Position numbers and translations under genes: made by a program
Notes under the pieces: model-generated
What the model was told of the DNA's origin: nothing
The model's input: the letters and a program-made list of their open reading frames with translations, nothing else
The model's database searches: none
Source: Selaginella moellendorffii
Taxonomy: Eukaryota > Streptophyta > Lycopodiopsida > Selaginellales > Selaginellaceae
Length of the DNA stretch: 64,000 nucleotides
Reading direction: 5' to 3'
Assembly (NCBI RefSeq): GCF_000143415.4
Contig: NW_003314289.1
Location: forward strand, 91,109 to 155,108
Shown: positions 22,581 through 34,199 of the stretch, piece after piece
How the letters are laid out: each line of letters begins with the position of its first letter
Position numbering within the stretch: position 1 is the first letter of the stretch

Positions 22581-23562
22581 GGAGGTGGTGGCGGTGAATT
22601 TGGAGGAAAATTCGCTGTCTTCTAATCCACTCGGTCCATTTGAAGTCCAGTTTGTGCAAGAACCCGAACGATAGCATGATATGTCAGCCAGGTGGCTGTC
22701 TGCCTACTTTTACAGGGTACAACATGCAGCAGTAGTGCTGCTCACGAAGCAAACATCATCTGGGGATATTTCCGTGATCTCGGTGGTGATAGAGCTGGTC
22801 ACTGCAGTTGTAGGCCGCAAGCATTGCATTCCTCTGGCTTGGGGATCGTGTTGAAACCTCGCCTGGCCCTCGCAACAAGCCCATTGCGGTAGTATGCGAC
22901 ACTGAGCGACAATCCAGAACATGGAATCCCTCTTCGGCATTCAACGCCTCCCTCAGGAAACCGTTCCGAAGGCATATTGTCATAAACCCGCTTAGATTCC
23001 AGCAGATGCCCTGGGAGGGCAAATGCAGCCACGATACGAAGTCGTGCATTTGGGCAAACGTGGACTTTGACTGCGCTCCTCCGTACGCCGCTACGTACAA
23101 GATTCCAGGTGCCAGAGCGGCATCTGGCCGAACAATCGCTGTGGCATGGCGCTTGTTTGCTAACAAGAGAGAGAATCAAAGTCTAAAGAATATTTTTGTG
23201 CCTAGAGTCGAATATCCTGTCGGCAAGAGAAAGAATATCCTCCTGGCCGTGAAATATTCTCTCTAATTAAGATATACCTTAGACTGCATATGCTGCGAGC
23301 ATCCGTGGATTCCTCAAAATCCCACGCAACTAGCAGACAGAGTCTTATGGAACGCTTGTTTTGCCTCAATCCGGCGTACATCTTGTTGTAGACAAACACG
23401 GCGCCCGCGAAAGCGTGACGAACACAGTGTCTGTGAATCTGGAGCGTTGGATGGCGACAATCTGCGCCGTCTATACTTTCTTTCTTTTTGGAAGCTACCA
23501 AAACAAAGGTTCCAAGTCTTGGAACAAGCTTGAAAGCGGGAGATCCCAAGTCTCCTCTTCTT

Positions 23563-24805
23563 TCAGGTCGTGTTCTTATTCTCTTTCCTACACAAGAGAT
23601 CAATCCAAGGAAAACACCCACACAAACTTGGAAGTACCTGGCGAGCGAGCGATGAATCTCTCCACGTCGAGGAATCCATGGGCTCCTCCTCGTCGCGCAC
23701 AAACCCCCGGATCTTGTCCATCACCCGGTAGTACTGCTCGGTGTTTGGAAAGATGAAGAAACCCACTGGCGTGTCCTCGAGCACCAGGACCTCCACGCTC
23801 TTCCCGGATCTCTCCATCCCCCTAGCGTACCGTAGCTGCCAGTCCTGCGTCAAATCCAGCCCCGCCACCACCACCAGCGACTTTGGCACTGGAATCTCCC
23901 CGAGCACCCTTTCCGCGGCCGAGCCGGGCCCGAAAACGTTGCAAGCCGGGTGATCCCTGTCCGCCCCCTCGGGCAAGAAGAGCTTCCAGTAGTAATCCCT
24001 GTCCTTGACCGTCACAAAGTACTGCCCGTCCAGCCTCCTCTCGGACGCGGTCCTCTCCACACCGCCAAACATGGGCATCAAGAGAACGTGCCCAACGACG
24101 CGCACCGGCCAGAGCTCGTGCCGCGCGGTAGCCGCCGCGACGCCCACGTGATGGACCATGTTACCGCCGCTGCTGTCCCCCGCTAGAAAGCACCGCGAGA
24201 GGTCGGCCCCCGGCGGTAGCCACGTGGCAGCAACGTGCCGGGCGGCTTGCAGCCGGAGCCACCGGAGCGCCGCCAGGCCGTCGCGGTACGCCGCCGGGCA
24301 GCGGTGCTCCGGCGCCCGGCGGTAGTTGACGGAGATGACCACCGCCCGGCACGTACGGCAGAGCTGGCGGCACACCATGTCGTACAGCGCGGTATTGGCG
24401 GAGGAGTGCGCGTAGCTGCCGCCGTGGAAGTAGAAGATTATGGGCACTTTGTCGTCGCGATTTTCTTGCTCTTCTTGGGCGTAGGCGATGGCGGGGAGGA
24501 AGATCCGGGACCAAAGGCCGGAGGAGCGATCAATGGTCACGTCCATGGACGCGACGCCGTCGTGTGGGGCGAGGCTAGCGCTGGCCTTGCGATCGTGGAA
24601 TTCGGCGAGGTTGCGGTTGAAGGATCCGTCGGCGCCGCGCGTGAGCATGTACTCCACCTTGAGCTTGGAGATGAGGATCCAGGTGCTGAGCGGCACCACA
24701 TCCTGGAAGAAGGGATCGCGATAAAGAAATCACGCAAGAAATCTCTCAAGAAACTCGGAATCTCACCTTCGAGGGCTTGAGAATCGCCTTGCTACAGGAA
24801 TTCAT
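23563..24805 (-). CDS. GID1: gibberellin receptor GID1
   Basis: Soluble nuclear/cytosolic GA receptor that binds DELLA proteins when GA is bound. Exon 1 is 24767-24805 (MNSCSKAILKPSK), a 62-bp intron follows, and exon 2 starts at 24702. This position, just before VPLSTWILI, matches the known intron near the GID1 N-terminus. HGG (106-108), GDSSGG (Ser190) and GLD (Asp296) are present, while the hydrolase His is replaced by Val326 (TPVGFF), the hallmark that separates GID1 from active carboxylesterases. The N-terminal lid with DGSFNRNLAEF is present. The 3' end is uncertain: the frame runs to 23563 (392 aa), but CAG|GTACTT at 23637 could start a short last intron giving about 371 aa; GID1s are usually about 345. 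Confidence 0.9.
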
Positions 24806-25259
24806 CTCCAAAACCCCGCGGCGGAGCTGCTAGAACGCGCTTGGCGGCTTTCTAAATAGATCCATGGCGTGACGATCCGAGGAGCGCGGCAAGTCCTAGG
24901 CATCCATTCGCAGCCGCGTTCCAATCCGTCGCCAATCGCGTCCCTTTGCGACCCTCACAAAGCCCCAGAATTTGGATCATCGCGCACGCCAAAATCCCCC
25001 GCTTGAATCACTCCAGCCAATCGCCCCCACAGTACTATTGGCAAGCTGACAGCATTGGATTCGATCGACCCCGAGTAGCTCGCCTGTAGATCTGCTAGGC
25101 CTACTGTGTTGCATCGATCTGGACGCTAGCGCCTTGTAGCCTCTATAAACCCTAACAATGCCACCATGAAAAGAGACGAATCTTCCATGGAATAATCTCG
25201 AATTATAGCGCTAGAGGCATGAGAGCCACACAATAGAAGGTGTGGCGGGAGAGAGGGCA
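24806..25259. promoter_or_regulatory. divergent intergenic region, GID1 / RIQ-like
   Basis: 454 bp between the minus-strand GID1 start and the plus-strand RIQ-like start. It holds an AAACCCTAA telo-box at 25147-25155 and no coding potential of its own that I trust. Confidence 0.4.
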
Positions 25260-26043
25260 ATGGCCGATTCCATGGCGAAGCTCTCGTCCAATCTCGCGAT
25301 GTTTCGCCCCGGCGTCGCGCTTCCTCCATCGCAAAGCTGCCGGAATCGAAGATTGGTGGTGCGAGCGGCCGCTGGGACGATCGCCGGAGGAGGAGCCGGG
25401 GGATATCGTACTATCAGGAGAAGAGTAAGTGATCCAATCCACAATCCCAGAGTGAAATTCTCGAGTAAGCGCGATCCAATCCAAGCGCGGCGAGGGAGCA
25501 ATCGATCCAGAACGATAGCGAGCGAGGAATCCATTCCATCCATCCCATCCATCGAAAGAGTGATTTTCTTTTGCTCACGAACAGCATTCTCATGGATTGG
25601 AACTCCTGTAGGTCGCCAAGGTGCTGTCGATCGGTGACAAATCCGCCAAGTTCCGGGACAAGGCATCCGGGGACTCGCCCAACATCAAGCTCCTCTCGCG
25701 GATCGAGCAGCTCCGGCTGCTCACCAAGGCCGAGAAAGCCGGCCTCCTCTCCACGGCCGAGAACCTGGGATTCACGCTCTCCTCCATCGAGAAGCTAGGG
25801 CTCCTCTCCAAGGCCGAGGAGCTGGGCGTCCTGTCCGCCGCCACGGATCCATCCACGCCCGGCGCGCTCCTCACCACCGCGCTCGCATTGCTCCTCCTCG
25901 GCCCGGCCTTCGTCTACTTCGTCCCGGAGAACTCGGTGCCGCTCGTCGTGCTCCAGGCCGTGGTGGCGGCGGTGTCCGTGCTGGGAGGATCGGCCGCGTT
26001 CGCGGCATCGAATTTCGTGGCCACGATCCAAGCCGCGAAGTGA
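25260..26043 (+). CDS. RIQ: RIQ1/RIQ2-like grana protein (DUF1118)
   Basis: Two exons, 25260-25424 and 25612-26043, give 198 aa. An N-terminal plastid transit-like stretch of about 50 residues (Ser, Arg and Ala rich) is followed by the conserved DUF1118 core: repeated [19 protein letters not shown] and [19 protein letters not shown], then two hydrophobic segments ([20 protein letters not shown] and a second near the C-terminus). In Arabidopsis the RIQ proteins sit in grana thylakoids and affect grana stacking, LHCII organisation and induction of non-photochemical quenching (family knowledge). I choose the ATG at 25260 because upstream in-frame codons lack ATG. Confidence 0.85.
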
Positions 26044-26142
26044 AATAGATTCCCAGGGAATCCCAAATGCGAAAATTAGGGTTCTTCGGATAAACCCTAG
26101 ATAGGATTGTAATGGAGGTCCAATGGCGATGAGCGCGCTCCC

Positions 26143-27879
26143 ATGGCGCCCTGGCCGATTCCATGGCTCGGCCGCCTCCTCTGGCGCTCCGATCCAGCCG
26201 GTGGCGACGGCGATTTGGCCGCGATCGCAGAGTCCACGCGCAGGTTTGTCACGCTGCTCAAGACGCCGGGTACTCAATCGACGAGGGCACCGCCAGGTCT
26301 GGTCTATTTGCTCGCATCCGAGGCTCTTTCCGAGCGATCGGCGCTGGATGCCGTGGAGGTCGTGCGCGCGATTAAGCCGGGAGCGGTGGTAGCACAGGTA
26401 GGAAATGGAGATCTCGCGGGTCTTCGATCGGAGGAGGAGAGTGGCAAGGAGAGGATTCCAACGAGTTCTCTGGCGGTGATCGGGGCTTGTTTCTTAGATA
26501 GCTCGCAGCGCAAGAGCTTCGATAGCAAGGCAGGAGTGGAAGTGTTGCGATCCATCTTTGGAACTACGTATCACGGACCGGCTCTCAGCGCTAAGAATGC
26601 TGCGAGGGAGGCTAGGTGTGCGTTTCTTTTCCTCGAGACGCCGAGCACAGGGAAGAACGACGCGGGAAAGAGTGACGCTGGGCGGATTCGCTTCGGGCAA
26701 ATGGTGGTTTCACCAGAGATTGCTGCTAGAGTCTACGATGCATCCTCGAGTTTCCAGGGACTAAGTTTGTGCCAGAGTTTGAGAAACGGTGATAGACATC
26801 ATGGCGACTCTCGCGAGTTTCCGGCCTATGCTTCGTCGTTCTACGCTCTCCTGGTCGATCTACACGACGCGTACCGCGAGCTCCCGGGGATGAACACGGC
26901 ACTGGCGCATGCACGGAGTTTGCTCTTTGACGTCGAGCAGGGAAGGCCTGTGGATCAAACCGAGCTCGCCGGGGCTCAAAAGTTTCGCCTCGCGGTGGAG
27001 GGTCTTCGGATCGCACTCGCTGCCGCTGGTTCTCGATCCGACAGTAGCACCAAACGCTTCCGGAAAGCTCCAAAGTTTGAGGAGATGTCTGGGGCGGATC
27101 AAGGTGACGTTCTTCTCGCCCAGGCTCTCCAGGAGCAAGCGAGAGCTCACGGCTCGGTGGTGGCGGTGGTGGACGCGAGCAGCATAGCCGGCATTCGCCG
27201 GCAGTGGAACACGGCCGTGGCTCCGGACGTCCGAGACCGTGCCCGTGAGTGCTTCGTAGTGGAATTCGACAAAGTTGGCGATGATGATGGTGACGAAAAC
27301 TTAGAGAAGAAGATAGTTGGCTCCGGTGGTGCTGTGGCCGTGGTCGGGATCGCCTCGCTCCCCTGGTGGGCTTCTGCGACGACTCCCTTCACCAAGGTTC
27401 TAGTTCTCAAGGCCCCGGCCTTCGTCAAGCTCGGGCTCGTTCAGATCAAGAGAAACGCGACGGTTGTCTTCGCAAAGTCGGTCACTCCGCTCCTCACGCC
27501 AGGCAAGGCTTTCTCGGCGGTGGTGAAATCTGCTGCCAGTGCCGGGAAGGCTCGAGCCGCTGCTCACAGCGTAGTGGCTACTGCCGAGCGAGCGACGCTA
27601 TCGGCGATTCGAACAGCGTTTTACTGCCTGATGAGGAAGAAGCAAGGGATGTCGAGTGGTGGAAGGCCATGGCTGGTGCTGGGAGGAAGTGTAGCGGCTG
27701 GTGCTGGGATTTTGTGGAGCGGTGACAGGCTTGAGTCGGCCATCGAGGTGGCTCCGGCGGCTCCGAGCGTGGCGCGCTTGGGACGTGGTTTGGAAAACTT
27801 GGAGAGAGCTTCCAGGTCGTTAAGCGAGAGCCAGCCACAGCGTGTATGGGAGGATTTGTACAAAGTGCTTCACAAGTAA
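26143..27879 (+). CDS. large uncharacterised protein, possibly TraB-like N-terminus
   Basis: Intronless 578-aa frame, only 100 bp after the RIQ-like gene. Residues about 45-85 (LVYLLASEALSERSALDAVE, then VVRAIKPGAVVAQVGNGDL) resemble the start of TraB/PrgY-like domains (HLLGT.H.S..S...V..VI...KP..V..EL), but the key residues are not conserved, so the assignment is weak. The middle has Ala-rich helical stretches, and a Gly/Ala hydrophobic segment near the C-terminus (WLVLGGSVAAGAGILW) may be membrane-associated. Codon use is GC-rich and continuous, so I believe the gene is real. Several upstream ATGs in other frames near 26112 and 26123 could act as short uORFs. Confidence 0.6.
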   Translation: MAPWPIPWLGRLLWRSDPAGGDGDLAAIAESTRRFVTLLKTPGTQSTRAPPGLVYLLASEALSERSALDAVEVVRAIKPGAVVAQVGNGDLAGLRSEEESGKERIPTSSLAVIGACFLDSSQRKSFDSKAGVEVLRSIFGTTYHGPALSAKNAAREARCAFLFLETPSTGKNDAGKSDAGRIRFGQMVVSPEIAARVYDASSSFQGLSLCQSLRNGDRHHGDSREFPAYASSFYALLVDLHDAYRELPGMNTALAHARSLLFDVEQGRPVDQTELAGAQKFRLAVEGLRIALAAAGSRSDSSTKRFRKAPKFEEMSGADQGDVLLAQALQEQARAHGSVVAVVDASSIAGIRRQWNTAVAPDVRDRARECFVVEFDKVGDDDGDENLEKKIVGSGGAVAVVGIASLPWWASATTPFTKVLVLKAPAFVKLGLVQIKRNATVVFAKSVTPLLTPGKAFSAVVKSAASAGKARAAAHSVVATAERATLSAIRTAFYCLMRKKQGMSSGGRPWLVLGGSVAAGAGILWSGDRLESAIEVAPAAPSVARLGRGLENLERASRSLSESQPQRVWEDLYKVLHK

Positions 27880-28027
27880 GTCAGGGAGTTTTGTTTATCA
27901 CTCTGGACAGGTTGATTGATCGGAACGTTGGATGAAGTAAGTTTATTTGCAAATAATTCTTTTCAGCGTAGCTAACAAGTCGAAATGTTTTCTCCAGAAT
28001 TTACAACTTTACAAAGCGCGGAGGTGC

Positions 28028-29081
28028 TCAAGAACAGCAGTTTGGCTTGTGCTGCAAAACCTGTCCTCTGAGTGGGATTGTGGTGGGCTTTGCAGCGCTC
28101 ATCGACGGCTGGCTCGCCATTCTACACGCGAAAGAAGAGAAAACGAGAAAAAGAAAGAGAGAAGATCAAACACCAACGTACCTGTTTTTGATCTCGGCAG
28201 CCATGGTCATGAAAGCTTGCTCAACGTTGGTAGCATTCTTGGCGCTGGTTTCTAGAAACGGGATTCCAATCTCATCCGCAAAGGCCTGTCACGAAGAAAA
28301 GATTTTTACTTTGTACAGTAGAAAGAAAGAATAACAGAAGTTGTCACCTTGGCAGTCTGATAATCCACGACTTTCTTTGCAGTTAAATCGCACTTGTTGC
28401 CGACGAGAAGCTTGTTTACGTTCTCGCTCGCGTAGCGATCGATCTCGTTGAGCCATTGCTTGACGTTGTTGAAGCTTTCCTGGTCGGTCACGTCATAGAC
28501 AACCTGAGAAAACAAAGAGTCGAGAAGATAAGAACTTGCAAGGAAAGACTAGAAAGAACTAGGAACAAATCGAGAACTTTAAAAAAGAATCGAGAAGGAT
28601 CTGGCAAGAAACAAGAGAACTTACGATGATCCCATGAGCTCCCCTGTAATAGCTGCTCGTGATCGTTCTAAAACGTTCTTGGCCAGCCGTGTCCCACTGA
28701 CAGATGGAAGAACATAAGCGAAGAAGTAAAGTCCTTTCTGGCTTACAATTTGGAGCTTGATCGTCTTCCCATCCAGCTCCACGGTGCGAATTTTCTGAGA
28801 AAAGATTTCCAGAATGAAATAACAAGGAATCCTCTCATACATACGAAGTCTACTCCAATCGTACTGATGTAGCTCTCCAGGTAAGAATCGTCCTGTGCCA
28901 CAATCCATCCCCCATTCAGAAGCATTCGCGAGAATATGAGCTTACAGCGAATCTCAGAAGCAAGCACGACTTTCCAACACCAGAATCCCCGATCAGCAAC
29001 AGCTTGAACAAATAGTCACTGCGATTCAAGATCAGAATCCTCGAACAGAAAGGAAGAAATTGCTTACTACTCGGGATTCAT
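28028..29081 (-). CDS. RABD: Rab1/RabD small GTPase (ER-Golgi traffic)
   Basis: Eight exons (29081-29068, 29018-28946, 28892-28845, 28794-28747, 28696-28625, 28503-28348, 28285-28182, 28121-28028) join in phase to give 202 aa. All GTP-binding motifs are seen: GDSGVGKS (P-loop), the effector region [20 protein letters not shown] and ETSAK. The C-terminus ends in CCS, for double geranylgeranylation. The close match to plant RabD/Ypt1 ([29 protein letters not shown]) supports a role in ER-to-Golgi vesicle transport. An AACCCTAAA telo-box (29119-29127) lies about 40 bp upstream of the ATG. Confidence 0.95.
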
Positions 29082-29127
29082 GATCAGAAGCGCGGCCCCA
29101 AAATGCAGTGAAACGAGGAACCCTAAA

Positions 29128-30232
29128 CTCAAAAGCAACCGATTTAAGCAGATGTTTTTAAACATGTTATAATTAATTTATAAGTGTAAAACAGATTAAG
29201 AAATTGTTAAGAATTATGCACAAAATTTTCAATGTCCTTGACACACTCATCCAGCAGTACTCTATACCACACATTGCACCCTTCACACAGGATTTCTTAA
29301 TTTCTTAGGATCGATTAACCCATGTCTAATTGCTATTCACATGGAACCCTTTCCACTTTCATTTTAATATTTGTTACTACCACCAAAGATTTACACTGAT
29401 AGCAAATTTTGTTGAAACTTCCAACCTTTATCTCCATAACAATTCATCTAGTGAGCATGACTTCCCAAAGCAAGATAAGAAGCCTGAGAGGTTCCCCACA
29501 AGACTTGAGCCATGAAAAAGGATATTATACTGAGTGCACATTGCAATTAATATGTGTTTTCAAGGATGGAATTCTCAAATGTTTCAATTTGGTGAAGTGA
29601 AAACTTCAAGAAATAGAGTCATAAAAAAGATCTCTAAAAGACCTGAGGCAATTTTTAGTTATATTTGCATCTGAACATAAAAAAAGAAGAGAAGAAGGAA
29701 GTACCTCATAGCTTGAAATGATGGTTCACATGTTAATTATATATCAATTATGCACTTGCCAAATGTGACGAATTTCCAAAACATGCTACTATTCCTTAAT
29801 TCCCTGTACGATATAGAAGAAACCATCAATGCTTATGAACTTTGAAACAAATGGTCACTCGCAGAATACACAAGCTACCTGTTGGACAATGAGTTTTCTA
29901 AAAGTGCACTCCAGGATGGCTATAGTCATGAAGTTCCATGAGAACTCTTTCCTTCTCGGAGGAAAAATGGGCCTTCCAGCTGGAACTTTGGTGCCCTCTC
30001 GGCATTCTCGAGACTCTTGTTCGAGAAATCCTGCTCGGAGCCAAGCCTCAGGTCGATTAGACAGCTCTGCGATCCTGTCTGCCATCCCAGAACTCCGCTA
30101 CTCACGTTTCTGCACTCGACTATCCCAATTTTCCATGGATTTTCGTCACTTGCTGCCACTCAATGATCCGAAGATCTCTAGCGAACGCGCGCATACGCTG
30201 CTGGGCTGCTCTATGGTTGCAACGCCCCCAAC
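29128..30232. other. intergenic region with diverged partial duplicates
   Basis: No convincing gene. 29230-29290 (CCTTGACACACTCATCCAGCAG) resembles 30710-30745 (TTCTTGACGCACATATTCAGCAG in part), and 29430-29500 resembles 30765-30830. The stretch therefore looks like an old copy of DNA lying downstream of the pfkB kinase. AT-rich and low complexity elsewhere. Confidence 0.4.
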
Positions 30233-30408
30233 TTGCGCCAAGGTGGCGGCCATGGTGGTGAGCCAGCAGGCGGTGCGGCTGAGGCAACGAGGACGCGATC
30301 CAGCTCGCCATGGAGTTTGCGCTCCAGCAACAGCAGCAGCAAGCATCGCCGCCGGAGCTCACGGTCAGGAATGGTGATCTTGAGTCTGGAACTAGCGCCA
30401 ATTTGTAG
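30233..30408 (+). pseudogene. inverted copy of the pfkB kinase 3' end
   Basis: Plus-strand text matches the last exon of the minus-strand kinase at 30921-31095: GGTGGCGGCCATGGTGGTGA, the CAG run coding poly-Gln, then GGAATGGTGATCTTGAGTCT and the stop TAG. One extra or missing base after the VRLR codons breaks the frame. The two copies form an inverted pair with a spacer of about 510 bp. Confidence 0.85.
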
Positions 30409-30920
30409 CATTCTCTCGTTCAATGAGTAAATCTTTATCTCTTTTGAGCTCGAGGAAGAGTTCCATCCAAGAATATGGATAGCAATGACAGGGAAGAAAA
30501 TGCGAAGCACTGGAGAATAATAATACATGCTTTTTGGGTTAATATGTTATGGCCGCTCACTTCCAATCACCAGCTTGGTCATTTTGATAACTTGAGCTTT
30601 TTGCAGTCGAATTTCACAGAGGTGTAAGAAAAAAAAAAAGCGATTACAACAATAAAATCATTCATATCACTATTTAATCTGAAGAAGTCAACACAATCAC
30701 ACATTTCATGTTCTTGACGCACATATTCAGCAGTACTACGTTTGCTTTCCAATCATTATCTCTCCGTGGCAGTTCATGAGATTGTGAGCATCGCTTCCTG
30801 AGCAAGAGTAAGATTGGAAGGCCGTAACACTTTAGCTATAGGGACGGCCATTTTCCCTACCATCCTTGGCGAGCTGGATCAAAAGAGAGGTCAGCTCTCA
30901 AAGATTTACTCAATGAGTTG

Positions 30921-32642
30921 CTACAAATTGGCGCCAGTTCCAGACTCAAGATCACCATTCCTGACCTTGAGCTCTGGCGGCGATGCTTGCTGCTGCTGTT
31001 GCTGGAGCGCAAACTCCATGGCGAGCTGGTTCGCGTCCTCGTGCCTCAGCCGTGCCCCCTGCTGGCTCACCACCATTGCCGCCACCTTGGCCGCCAAGCT
31101 CCCAATCCCCCGCAAGTTGGGGGCGTTGCACAGCAGCCCATAGAGCAGCCCGGCAGCGTACGCGTCCCCGGCGCCGCAAGTGTCCACAGGCTTGCAGCGT
31201 CGCGATGGAGGGACGTAGACGACCGAGCCCGCCAGAGCGATGTAAGATCCTCTCGCGCCGTCGGTCACCGACACGAGCTTGCAGTAGCGGCTGAGGTGCT
31301 GCGCGGCAAAGCTCGGACTCGTGCTCGATCCAAATCCACACAGAGCTCGGGCCTCGTCGCTGTTTGCAAAGAGGATGTCGGCACTGGATTCCATCACGTC
31401 CCTGGGGAGAAGGAAACAAGCTCTCGGTGAAAAAGAGAGGAAAAGAGTGATTTTTTTGTGTACCAGAATTGATCGCGATGACGAGATATGCACGAGGCGT
31501 CGCTGGCAGTGAGGGCGACGAGGACGTTGGCCTTGCGAGCCTCCTGGCAAGCTCGAGAGAGAGCCTGGATTGTTTGGGGGATCTCCCAGAGGTAGCCTTC
31601 CACCACCAGGAGCCTCGAGGCGGAGAGAGCTTTGGCGAGGACTTGGTCGTACTCAATCACCGAGGACATGCCCTGTGGTTTCAAGGATCTAACAACAACA
31701 AAAAATGGTTCTTTTTTTTTTCACCTGGTAGGAAAGCATAGTTCGCTGGGCATCCGGTGTTGTGAGAACGATCACTGTTCCAGTCGTGCCCCTGACCATC
31801 GGGGATGATAGAAAGTGTACGTTGGCACGTAAGAGCTTTGTTCTGACGAAGAAAACCCACACAACAGTGAGTAAGAGATAAAAATCGAGCCCGAAGAACT
31901 TACCTGTAAAAATCGCCTAATGGATCTTTGCCGACACTCCCAGTCATGGCTACGTTGATCCTTCCCGTCCCGAGCCTCGCTAATGCGACGAGTGTGTTCG
32001 AGAGAGAGCCTCCAGCCGAGACTTTGTAGCTCCGGCCGTCGAGAGCCTGTAGAACCTTGCCTCGTTGCTCGTGGTCGATAACGGTTCTCACTCCTTTCTC
32101 TAGTTGCAGCCTCTCGAGAGCGTCATTGCCAACCATAGCAGAGCAATCCACCTACATAGAAAAAAAGAGAACATGAGAAAAAGGATAACAATAACAAGAA
32201 TTCTATGAAGTGTATAGAAAACTACGCGAATGGATAGCAATCACAGGGAAGAGAATGCGTACGCCAATGGATAGGGAAGAAAAGGTGTAGCACTGGAGAA
32301 AAGAAGCATTGGGAACTTCAAGAAAGAAACAAACCAAGCATGCTTAAACCCTAGCAAAACCCTGGCAATGCCGCTTACCATAGCTTGTCCCAATCCCACC
32401 ACGTCCCATTGCGATGGCACCGCCGTCTCTGGAACTCCATACGGCTGATCGCCATCCTCCGCGCCGCCGCTACGGCACAATCCGCCCATTCTCGACCGCC
32501 GCAGGCTCAACCCCAAATCTTTGCGCTGCTTACATTGCCACCGCCTCCAGCCAAATAGCGATTGCCTCCTTGATGGCAATGGCGACGACGAATTCCCTGC
32601 TGCGGCCAAGCAGCTAGGATTGCTCTCGCACGCCACCGCCAT
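30921..32642 (-). CDS. pfkB-family carbohydrate kinase (ribokinase-like), probably plastid
   Basis: Five exons (32642-32379, 32151-31904, 31842-31725, 31672-31464, 31401-30921) give 439 aa. The pfkB signatures are present: the Gly-rich GGSLSNTLVALARLG segment, and the C-terminal DTCGAGDAYAAG with catalytic Asp359. The first 60 or so residues are Ser/Arg-rich and acid-poor, consistent with an organelle-targeting peptide (inference). The exact substrate (ribose, adenosine, other sugar) cannot be assigned. A poly-Gln run of six lies near the C-terminus. A stretch in intron 1 (about 32228-32300) resembles 30474-30530, so the locus has been internally rearranged. Confidence 0.87.
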
Positions 32643-32985
32643 TCTTTCCCCTCCCTTTAAAGCCTATCCTCCATCGCAGCCCCCTTTGAAAACCTAAAGC
32701 CCTCACAGCGCGAAGTAAAGGCAATCTTCTCCAAGAACACAAACACCAGCTTATCCGCGTGGCAGGCCGTTTGGAATTCCGCCAATGACATGGACGGGAA
32801 ACGTCCACGATGCCAGCCCTAATTAAAGTGCCCTAGATTCATGAATCTTTTTAAATTTAAACCTTTTCGCGGCAAATCGTGTTGTAGTAATTAATTCTAT
32901 CTTCTATCTTTTTCGCGTATGGAAACGACTAGGATGATTCGTGACCGAGCGCGATCGATCGATCTATTCACATAGCTCTCTCTTA

Positions 32986-34199
32986 TCACTTGAAGAACTG
33001 GTAGAGGAAATCGAGGAATCCCGTTCCTCGCAAGAACCCTTTGCCAGTGACGAGCTCGAAAACTAGCAGCAGCGAGAAGCCCATCATCGCCGCCCTGCCG
33101 TTTGTGATCTCGTTCTCCGGCGTGAATCCAAACACCCGCTTGTTTTCGTCCTCCACCACCATACGAACCTGTGGAAGAAAAGAGAGATTTCTTTTCGCCT
33201 TGGAACTTTGGAATCGAGAAAGGCTTACTTCTTCGATGTTAACATCCGAGGCTGTTCTTCCCGCGAATGTCGGTCCGCTGAAAACGATCTCGGTGGATTT
33301 CTTGTCCTCTGCCTGCTGTTGCGTGTTGATGTAGATGTAGTCGCCGTCGATCTTGACGGGGTATGTGACGAGATTTCTAGTCGGCTGGAGCAGGAGCTTC
33401 ATCACTGGATTCGTGGGGTACCAGTCTTTGATCTCTCCAGTCTGGAGACTAAACGTTGATGAAGTGGAGGGACAAACAATGCAGCCATCCTGGAACAAAG
33501 TAGCACAAGGAAGAACAAAGTTTAGAGCGACCTTTCAAGGCAAAGTCGATGTTTCTCTCTTGCAATCGTGCATGATAAAAGCTTTGGACTCTCGTAGCCT
33601 TGAAAACTGTTTTTTATCTCCTCACGATGATCTGACTAGAAACTCTAGGAGATGTTACTTAAATCGACAATGCAGTGCATCTCTCTCTCTCGATCATCCC
33701 TGAAGATAACTCTTTGACTAATTTCTATGCTATGATCGATGCAAATGGAACGCACGCAATGAAGCCTCCCTCCCAATGCATAGATACTTACTGGTGTGAG
33801 CTTCGCATTGATCAATCCCTCGCTATAGGCGCCCTCCGCCGGCGATTTGTTCTCCACAGCGTACACATCGTTCTTGTACCACAGCAGCAAGATCGTCTCA
33901 TTCTCCTGCCTCACAAGCCTCCTCTCTCCTCTCGGCAAAGTCGCGAATGGAACCACCGGTATCCAGCTCCCAGCACCCCCAGCTTCTTCCTCCTCGGACG
34001 AATCGGGCGTTGTCGCGGTCGTAATCTCGCTGCTGCTGCTACATTTCAAGAATCCAGCCCTCAATCCACCGCATTTGCCATCGATTTGCTGCCACAGAGC
34101 TGCTCTCGATGCGCAAAATCGGCCCGCGCCGCCGCAAGAGAGTGGAGGCGTCCGGGAGAGATTGGGAAGAGGATTCAGACCTATCGCAGCGCTCGCCAT
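32986..34199 (-). CDS. PSB33: PSB33/LIL8, photosystem II-associated Rieske-like protein
   Basis: Three exons (34199-33792, 33489-33229, 33168-32986) give 283 aa. Residues 1-60 look like a transit peptide. A Rieske-fold domain follows (WIPVVPFATLPRGERRL...CIVCPSTSSTFSLQTGEIKDW), but it lacks the C-x-H...C-x2-H iron-sulphur ligands, as in plant PSB33. The C-terminus has an Lhc-like helix with ENEITNGRAAMMGF, hence the alternative name LIL8. In Arabidopsis the protein sits in stroma thylakoids and helps keep PSII and its antenna stable under changing light (family knowledge). The start codon is 113 bp from that of the divergent CPSF73-II gene. Confidence 0.9.

Larger units (their letters stand above)
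20281..23485 (-). pseudogene. dead, split copy of the PPR gene at 6428-8437
   Basis: Three blocks in the same order and orientation match the first PPR gene. 20281-20490 corresponds to 6390-6680 (CATGGAAGAATTTCCTC, then GCCACCCAAG). 22716-23127 corresponds to about 6712-7327, with the near-identical GATTCCAGGTGCCAGAGCGG at 23099. 23330-23485 corresponds to about 8255-8490, including ATCTTGTTGTAGACAAACAC. The centre of the gene is deleted, and a 2.2-kb stretch of copia-like debris separates the first two blocks. The copy even includes the sequence just upstream of the parental start codon. Minus-strand frames are all broken. Confidence 0.8.
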
